Source: Bacillota bacterium
Lineage (GTDB): Bacteria > Bacillota > Desulfotomaculia > Desulfotomaculales > Ammonificaceae
Length of the DNA: 64,000 bases
Assembly: GCA_040755295.1 (NCBI GenBank)
Contig: JBFMBK010000005.1
Span: forward strand, 62,001 to 126,000
Direction of reading: 5' to 3'
Shown: positions 58,608 through 64,000 of the stretch, piece by piece
How the letters are laid out: each line of letters begins with the position of its first letter
Numbering within the stretch: position 1 is the stretch's first letter
The notes under the pieces: model-generated
The model's database searches: none
The model's input: only the letters and a program-made list of their open reading frames with translations
Told to the model about the DNA's origin: nothing
Program-made: the position numbers and the translations under genes

Positions 58608-59039
58608 TTAGATCGAATATACTTCTTCCGGCTTAGGCACGGTAAAACCGGCCTGCTTGAGAGCGGCGGTTGCACGCCCGGTATCGTTAACCTTAAAGAG
58701 CACCATCGCCAAATCGGCGCATTTGGCTACAAAGGCATAAAGGTATTCAATGTTGACGCCCGCTGCTTCCAGCACCGCAAGCGCCGGCGCAAGACCGCCG
58801 GGGTTGTCCGGTACGGCGACGGCAAGGACGTCGGTGGCGGACACGGTAAACCCGTTTTTCTTCAACGCCTGGTAGGCCTTGTCGGGCTGGTCCACGATCA
58901 GGCGCAGAATACCGAAATCCGAGGTGTCGGCGATGGAGAGCGCGCGGATGTTCACCTTTTCGTCGGCCATCAACTGGGTTACCGCCGCCAGCCGGCCGCT
59001 TTTGTTCTCCAGAAAGATCGAGATCTGTTTGACAGCCAC
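58608..59039 (-). CDS. tandem ACT-domain protein
   Basis: The 143-residue protein starts at GTG 59039 (GGAGGG 6 bases upstream). Two ACT domains are visible: KQISIFLENKSGRLAAVTQL and the second around TDVLAVAVPDNPGGLAPALA. Such proteins beside phenylacetate-CoA ligase are common in anaerobes and probably sense aromatic amino acids or their products. Last gene of the operon. Confidence 0.9.
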   Translation of the reverse strand: MAVKQISIFLENKSGRLAAVTQLMADEKVNIRALSIADTSDFGILRLIVDQPDKAYQALKKNGFTVSATDVLAVAVPDNPGGLAPALAVLEAAGVNIEYLYAFVAKCADLAMVLFKVNDTGRATAALKQAGFTVPKPEEVYSI

Positions 59040-59059
59040 TGTTTTCCCTCCTGCGAAAA

Positions 59060-59285
59060 TAAGTTCAAGGTTCAACGTTAAGTAGAATATAGAATATCTT
59101 TTTCTGAGTGGCCAAGACGGTCAGAAGATAGAATATAGATATAAAATTCCGAATGCAGAATGGGGAACAAGCCTCCCGCCTTCTGTCTCCTACCGTCTCC
59201 CTACATCTACTACCTACTACCTACTACCTACTACCTTCTACCTTCTATATTCTACCTTCGCCTTCCGACTCCTGTGGTACGGTAA
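59060..59285. repeat. heptanucleotide repeat region
   Basis: TAGAATA-like units pass into a run of CTACCTA/CTACTAC-like units at 59205-59260. It lies between the ACT gene and paaK, and could separate their expression. Confidence 0.82.
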
Positions 59286-59289
59286 ATTC

Positions 59290-60594
59290 CTATTGTTTAA
59301 CCAGGTCCCGCTTATCCACCACACGCTTTGCCTTCCCTTCGCTGCGGGGAATCGTCTTGGGCTCGACCAGTTTTATTTTTACGGAAATACCGAGCACGCT
59401 CTCAATTTCGTTGTGGATACGACGTTCAAGATCCTCTAGACCCTTTACCTCGTCACGGAAGAGGTCCTCCGACACCTCGATCCATACTTCGAGGGTGTCG
59501 AGCGCTTTTTCACGGTCGACCACAAGCAGATAGTGGGGTTCGGTCTGGCTGATGGAAAGGAGGACGCTCTCGATTTGCGTCGGGAAGACGTTGACGCCTC
59601 TTATGATCAGCATATCGTCGCTGCGGCCCGTTATCCGCGCCATGCGGACGTGCGTGCGCCCGCAGGAGCACGGTTTTTCCATCAGCATCGAGATGTCCCG
59701 CGTGCGGTAGCGGATGACGGGGAAGCCCTCCTTTGTTATGCTTGTGAAGACCAGCTCGCCGTACTGGCCCGGCGGCAGCGACTTTCCGGTTTCGGGGTCG
59801 ATTATCTCGGGTATGAAATGATCCTCGCAGATGTGGAGCCCGTCCTTGGCCAGACACTCGCTCGCCACCCCCGGCCCGATAAGCTCGCTCATGCCGTAAA
59901 TGTCCACGGCGTCGATCCGGAGTTTATCTTCAATTTCCCGGCGCATGTTATCCGACCAGGGCTCGGCGCCGAACAAACCGGCGCGCAGCTTGAGGCTTTC
60001 GCGCGGGATGCCGCTTTCCTGGAACACCTCGCCGATATACAGCGCGTAAGAGGGTGTGCAGCAAAGCACCGTGGTGCCGAAGTCCTGCATCAGCATGATT
60101 TGCCGCTTGGTGTTGCCTCCTGATATGGGAATCACCGTAGCGCCCAAGTACTCGGCGCCGTAATGCAGCCCGAGGCCGCCGGTGAAAAGTCCGTATCCGT
60201 ATGCGACCTGCACCACATCGCTGCGGGTGGTGTTAACCATTCCGATTGTACGTGCCATAACCTCCGACCAGGTGGTGATGTCCTTACGTGTGTATCCCAC
60301 CACAATCGGCTTACCCGTGGTCCCCGATGATGCGTGGACGCGGACGATGTCCTGCAGGGGAATGGCGAAAAGTCCGAAAGGATAGTTGTCCCTCAGGTCG
60401 TTCTTGACCATGAAGGGCAATTTGGTGAGGTCGTCCAGGGTTTTGACGTCACCCGGTTCCAGTCCGGTCTCCCTGAACTTCTGCCGGTAGTGAGGAACCT
60501 TGTCATACGCCCGGTGGACGGTTTCCTTGAGGCGCTGGAGTTGGAGTTCGCGGAGCTTATCACGGTGCATGCATTCTACTTCAGGGTTCCACAT
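59290..60594 (-). CDS. paaK: phenylacetate-CoA ligase
   Basis: The 434-residue AMP-forming ligase starts at ATG 60594 (GGAGGTG 6 bases upstream). Motifs: [17 protein letters not shown] (about 87-103), [18 protein letters not shown] and the C-terminal [14 protein letters not shown]. It activates phenylacetate or related aryl acids to CoA esters. It overlaps iorB by 14 bp. A second ligase opens the operon. Confidence 0.94.
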   Translation of the reverse strand: MWNPEVECMHRDKLRELQLQRLKETVHRAYDKVPHYRQKFRETGLEPGDVKTLDDLTKLPFMVKNDLRDNYPFGLFAIPLQDIVRVHASSGTTGKPIVVGYTRKDITTWSEVMARTIGMVNTTRSDVVQVAYGYGLFTGGLGLHYGAEYLGATVIPISGGNTKRQIMLMQDFGTTVLCCTPSYALYIGEVFQESGIPRESLKLRAGLFGAEPWSDNMRREIEDKLRIDAVDIYGMSELIGPGVASECLAKDGLHICEDHFIPEIIDPETGKSLPPGQYGELVFTSITKEGFPVIRYRTRDISMLMEKPCSCGRTHVRMARITGRSDDMLIIRGVNVFPTQIESVLLSISQTEPHYLLVVDREKALDTLEVWIEVSEDLFRDEVKGLEDLERRIHNEIESVLGISVKIKLVEPKTIPRSEGKAKRVVDKRDLVKQ

Positions 60595-61201
60595 GATTGG
60601 CACCTCCGACCACAAAATAATCTTTTTGAGCCAACTCGAGACCGCGCGCGAAGGCGCGGCGGTTGAGCTCCAGAAACCGCGGCGGAACGGCTGCGGTCAG
60701 CGCTGTGTCCCAGGAAGAAGCCGGCAGGGGGAGAAAACGGGCGAGCGCGCCGACCAGCACCACGTTGGCAACCCGCAGGTTGCCCAGTGTCTCCGCTTCC
60801 CAAACGGCGTCGATGAAAACCACCGGGAACCGGGCCGCGATGCGGTCCTCGGCGGCTGCGGGGTATACGTCCGACCCCACAGCCACGGGAAGCGGGTCGA
60901 TGGCCTGATCGTTGAGGATTACGGTTCCTCCCGTTTTGAGAAAATCGAGGTATCTTAACCCCTCGAGTTTTTCAAAAGACAGGAGGAAATCCGCTTCGCC
61001 GGGATCGATCACCGGCGAAAAAACCTTGTCGCCGAAACGGACGTGGGTGGTGACGCTGCCGCCGCGCTGCGCCATTCCGTGAATTTCGGATGTTTTAACG
61101 TCCAGGCCGGCGGCTATGGCCGCCTGGGAAATCAGCTTTCCGGCCAGGAGGATGCCCTGGCCGCCGACGCCGGCAACCAGGATGTTTATGTTTATGCTCA
61201 T
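60581..61201 (-). CDS. iorB: indolepyruvate:ferredoxin oxidoreductase, beta subunit
   Basis: The 206-residue protein is the gamma-type domain: [40 protein letters not shown] and later [17 protein letters not shown]. It works with IorA in oxidative decarboxylation of arylpyruvates to aryl-CoA. It overlaps iorA by 4 bp. Confidence 0.95.
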   Translation of the reverse strand: MSININILVAGVGGQGILLAGKLISQAAIAAGLDVKTSEIHGMAQRGGSVTTHVRFGDKVFSPVIDPGEADFLLSFEKLEGLRYLDFLKTGGTVILNDQAIDPLPVAVGSDVYPAAAEDRIAARFPVVFIDAVWEAETLGNLRVANVVLVGALARFLPLPASSWDTALTAAVPPRFLELNRRAFARGLELAQKDYFVVGGANHVEP

Positions 61202-62982
61202 TTTTCGCCCTCCTTACCGATGGCGCCCTTCCGGCAGACTTGGGCGCAAAGTCCGCAGCCGACGCAGAGGTGCGGGTTTATTATCACCCGGTCGCGGTAG
61301 GAAAGCGCCGGGCAGCCGATCTGCAGGCATAGTTTACAACCACGGCATAGTTCGGGGTTTACAGGGACAGGGGCGGGTGTTACGGGGCTGAGCAAAATAC
61401 AGGGCCGGCTGCTTATAACTACGACCGGTTCCGGGATTCTGAGCGCTTTTTGCAGCGTCCTTTTTGTGGCTGCAAGATCGAAAGGATCAACCGTAAAAAC
61501 GTGGGGCACTCCGGCGGCGCGGGCCAATTTTGCGAGGTTGAGCGCCTTAACGGGCTCCCGCCTCAGGGTTTTACCCGTGCCGGGGTGGTCCTGGTGCCCG
61601 GTCATCGCGGTGGTACGGTTGTCGGCGATGATGACGACGCTTGCTCCCTGGTTGTAGACTATATCGATCAGACCGGTGATGCCGGAATGTATAAAGGTGG
61701 AGTCGCCGATTACGGCGACCGTTTTGACGGCGCTGTCAGGATCGGCCTTAGCCATACCGTGAACCATACCGACACCGGCGCCCATACAGATACAGGTATC
61801 CATGGCGGAAAGGGGCGGAAGACTGCCCAGGGTGTAACAGCCGATATCCCCCATGACCCTTAGTCCGAGCTTTTTAAGGACATAGAACAGACCGCGGTGC
61901 GGGCATCCGGGGCAGAGCACGGGAGGCCGCGCCGGCAAAGGAGCATGCGGCAGAGAAGAGATCTCCTCCTGCGCGCCGGCCGGCGCCTGGGGATCGTGTT
62001 CGCGGGCCGCCTCGGCGAGGTACGGGTCTTGCATTAAAAAGCGCCGGATAACAGCCGGGGAGAGCTCGCCCGTCCGCGGGATTAATTCCTTTCCGCGGAC
62101 CGATAAACGAAGCGCGGCCACTTGCTCTTCGAGGAAAGGCTCGAGTTCTTCCACGACGAACAGGCGTTCGACCTGCCGCGCGAAAGCCCGGATAAGCTCA
62201 GAGGGAAGGGGTTGGCTCATGCCGAGTTTCAGCACCGAGGCCCAGGGGAAGGCTTCCTTAACGTAGTAATAGGCGATGCCGGAGGTGATAATGCCGATCC
62301 GCCCGTCGCCCTTTTCGATGCGGTTCAGCGGTGTCCGTTCCGCCACTTGGCGCAGTCTCTCACGCCGTTCATCAAAAAGGCTGTGCCGGACCCGGGCGTT
62401 CGCGGGGACCATGACGTATTTGGTAAAATCCTTTTCATAGGGCTTCTTCACAAGGTCGACAGGTTCGCTTTCCTGCACCAGGCTTTTTGAGTGCGCCACC
62501 CTCGTAGTGGTGCGCAGGATTACCGGGACGTCATAGGTTTCACTGAGTTCGAGGGCAAACCGGACGAAGTCCTTTGCTTCCTGGCTGTCGGCCGGTTCGA
62601 TAAGGGGCGTTTCGGCGAGCCGGGCGTAATACCGGTTATCCTGTTCGTTTTGGGAACTGTGCATACCGGGATCGTCGGCGGATATCAACACCAACCCGGC
62701 GTTCACCCCGGTGTAAGACAGTGTAACCAGGGGATCGGCGGCGACGTTCACGCCTACGTGCTTCATGGCTACAAGAACGCGTGCTCCGCCGAGAGAGGCG
62801 CCGATTCCCACCTCGATCGCCACCTTTTCGTTGGGTGCCCACTCGGCGTAAATAGCCGGGTAATGACGGGCGATGTTCTGGAGGATCTCGGTGCTCGGGG
62901 TGCCCGGGTAGGCTGCGGCGACCCCGACCCCGGCTTCATATGCGCCGCGGGCGATGGCTTCATTCCCGCTTAGAAGTCTCAC
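61198..62982 (-). CDS. iorA: indolepyruvate:ferredoxin oxidoreductase, alpha subunit
   Basis: The 594-residue subunit has the PFOR N-terminal domain ([22 protein letters not shown]), the TPP domain ([27 protein letters not shown]) and two C-terminal [4Fe-4S] ferredoxin sites ([15 protein letters not shown] and [14 protein letters not shown]). It oxidises transaminated aromatic amino acids and reduces ferredoxin. GTG starts in the stop of the second paaK (GTGA). Confidence 0.96.
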   Translation of the reverse strand: MRLLSGNEAIARGAYEAGVGVAAAYPGTPSTEILQNIARHYPAIYAEWAPNEKVAIEVGIGASLGGARVLVAMKHVGVNVAADPLVTLSYTGVNAGLVLISADDPGMHSSQNEQDNRYYARLAETPLIEPADSQEAKDFVRFALELSETYDVPVILRTTTRVAHSKSLVQESEPVDLVKKPYEKDFTKYVMVPANARVRHSLFDERRERLRQVAERTPLNRIEKGDGRIGIITSGIAYYYVKEAFPWASVLKLGMSQPLPSELIRAFARQVERLFVVEELEPFLEEQVAALRLSVRGKELIPRTGELSPAVIRRFLMQDPYLAEAAREHDPQAPAGAQEEISSLPHAPLPARPPVLCPGCPHRGLFYVLKKLGLRVMGDIGCYTLGSLPPLSAMDTCICMGAGVGMVHGMAKADPDSAVKTVAVIGDSTFIHSGITGLIDIVYNQGASVVIIADNRTTAMTGHQDHPGTGKTLRREPVKALNLAKLARAAGVPHVFTVDPFDLAATKRTLQKALRIPEPVVVISSRPCILLSPVTPAPVPVNPELCRGCKLCLQIGCPALSYRDRVIINPHLCVGCGLCAQVCRKGAIGKEGEK

Positions 62983-64000
62983 TTCCCGACCTCCTTGCGC
63001 CGGTCGATGACACGTCGTGCCTTGCCGGAGGTTCTTTCAAGCGACCCGAACTCGAGGAGCTTTACCTTTGGAGTCAGCGTCAATACGGCCTGAAGCCGGT
63101 TTCGAATGTGGTCCTCAAGGGCGGCGAGGTCTTGAAAACGGCCGGTAAAGCCTTCGCTTGAAATCTCCACCTGGACTTCGATATCGTCAAGGTATCCCTT
63201 TTTATCTATGATAATCACATAATGTGGGGACAGACCCGGGGTGTTTGTCAAAACCTCTTCAATCTGCGAAGGGAAGATGTTGACACCCCTGATGATCAAC
63301 AGGTCGTCGGTCCGCCCGGTGACCTTCTCCATGCGTGCGGTGGTCCGGCCGCAGGTGCAAGGTTCGATTATCAGGCGTGACAGATCACGCGTCCGGTAAC
63401 GGATTACCGGGAATGCCTCTTTCGTCAGCGCGGTGAAGACAACCTCGCCCTTTTCTCCCGGAGGCAGCGGGGAACCGGTTTCGGGATCGATGACCTCCGC
63501 GAGGAAATGATCTTCACTAATATGTAGTCCTGCCTTCGCCTCGCATTCACCGGCGACACCCGGACCGATGACCTCGCTCAGACCATAGTTGTCGTATGCA
63601 TCTATGCCCCATATTTTTTCCAGTTCCGCGCGTATACCTTCCCCCCAGGGCTCGGCGCCGAAAAGCCCCCGCCGCACCTTCAGCGACCGGGGGTCGATTC
63701 CCATTTTCCACGCGGTTTCAGCGATGTAAAGGGCGTAGGAGGGGGTGCCGACGATAACGGTCGAACCGAAGTCCTGCATCAGCTGTATGTGCCTTTCGGT
63801 ATTGCCGGCGGCCGCAGGCACTATGGTCACGCCGGCGCGTTCGAGTCCGTAGTGAAGCCCGAAACCGCCGGTGAACAGCCCGTAAGAGAAGCATATCTGT
63901 GCTATATCCCCGCGCTTTACCCCGGCCATGGTAACGATCCTGGCAATCAGTTCCGCCCAGGTGCGGAGGTCTTTTTTCGTGTAGCCCACGACAGTGGGCT
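62979..64000 (-). CDS. paaK: phenylacetate-CoA ligase, N-terminus beyond right edge
   Basis: The 340 visible residues begin within [11 protein letters not shown], just after the SGTTGKP motif expected beyond the edge. They contain [10 protein letters not shown] and [14 protein letters not shown]. Identity to the ligase at 59290 is clearly high but not complete, so the two probably prefer different aryl acids. First visible gene of the operon paaK-iorA-iorB-paaK-ACT, with overlaps throughout. Confidence 0.94.
   Translation of the reverse strand, partial: PTVVGYTKKDLRTWAELIARIVTMAGVKRGDIAQICFSYGLFTGGFGLHYGLERAGVTIVPAAAGNTERHIQLMQDFGSTVIVGTPSYALYIAETAWKMGIDPRSLKVRRGLFGAEPWGEGIRAELEKIWGIDAYDNYGLSEVIGPGVAGECEAKAGLHISEDHFLAEVIDPETGSPLPPGEKGEVVFTALTKEAFPVIRYRTRDLSRLIIEPCTCGRTTARMEKVTGRTDDLLIIRGVNIFPSQIEEVLTNTPGLSPHYVIIIDKKGYLDDIEVQVEISSEGFTGRFQDLAALEDHIRNRLQAVLTLTPKVKLLEFGSLERTSGKARRVIDRRKEVGK

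Overview
The window reads as a chromosomal segment of a spore-forming, strictly anaerobic Firmicute, most likely of the Peptococcaceae / Desulfotomaculum-Pelotomaculum group. This is inferred from gene content and not from a marker gene: sigG, spoIIR, YlmC/YmxH, pdaB, ytxC, a Spo0E-like protein, only the oxygen-sensitive ribonucleotide reductase (nrdD/nrdG), an indolepyruvate:ferredoxin oxidoreductase with phenylacetate-CoA ligases, a T-box in front of ileS, and many GTG/TTG starts with strong AGGAGG sites.

Layout. 1-7.6 kb: an incomplete zinc-ribbon DNA methylase running off the left edge, small membrane and DUF proteins, a MATE exporter, and two frameshifted genes. 7.8-13.4 kb: sigG-spoIIR, ylmC, nrdR with a pair of NrdR boxes, nrdD-nrdG. 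13.6-16.3 kb: an aldolase/dehydrogenase fusion and an FmdB-type zinc ribbon. 16.5-29.1 kb: a dispersed phosphate regulon (pstS-pstC-pstA, phoP-phoR, second pstS, pstB-phoU) interrupted by upp, a phosphoesterase, a beta-CASP nuclease and yfiH. 29.2-36.6 kb: the division-associated cluster yggS-sepF-proC-yggT-divIVA-yggU and T-box-ileS. 37-43.7 kb (minus strand): polA-mutM-coaE-slt. 43.9-51.4 kb: a SEC-C protein, DedA, cell-wall and sporulation enzymes, tRNA-Val. 51.6-58.3 kb: small accessory genes, decayed genes, an FRG-domain protein, a lone flagellin, ytxC. 58.6-64 kb (minus strand): an aryl-acid operon (paaK-iorA-iorB-paaK-ACT) running off the right edge.

The most unusual content is between the genes. 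A repeated, structured element (called R1 here) of about 150-390 bp lies immediately upstream of pstC, the beta-CASP nuclease, pstB, proC, ileS (three tandem copies or remnants) and coaE, with degenerate copies before yggT and mutM and one apparently without a gene at 51.6 kb. Where a gene follows, the element points the same way as the gene. Its conserved 3' tail usually ends in the gene's ribosome binding site, and its stems keep pairing through compensatory base changes, so it behaves like a mobile or duplicated leader RNA. Other repeats are a ~97-bp miniature inverted-repeat element (tips ACCCAGCACTCAA; one copy sits inside an R1), a second inverted-repeat family (tip GCTGCAAAAC; one copy supplies the end of nrdG), and long stretches of degenerate 7-nt repeats that also occupy the apical loop of several R1 copies.
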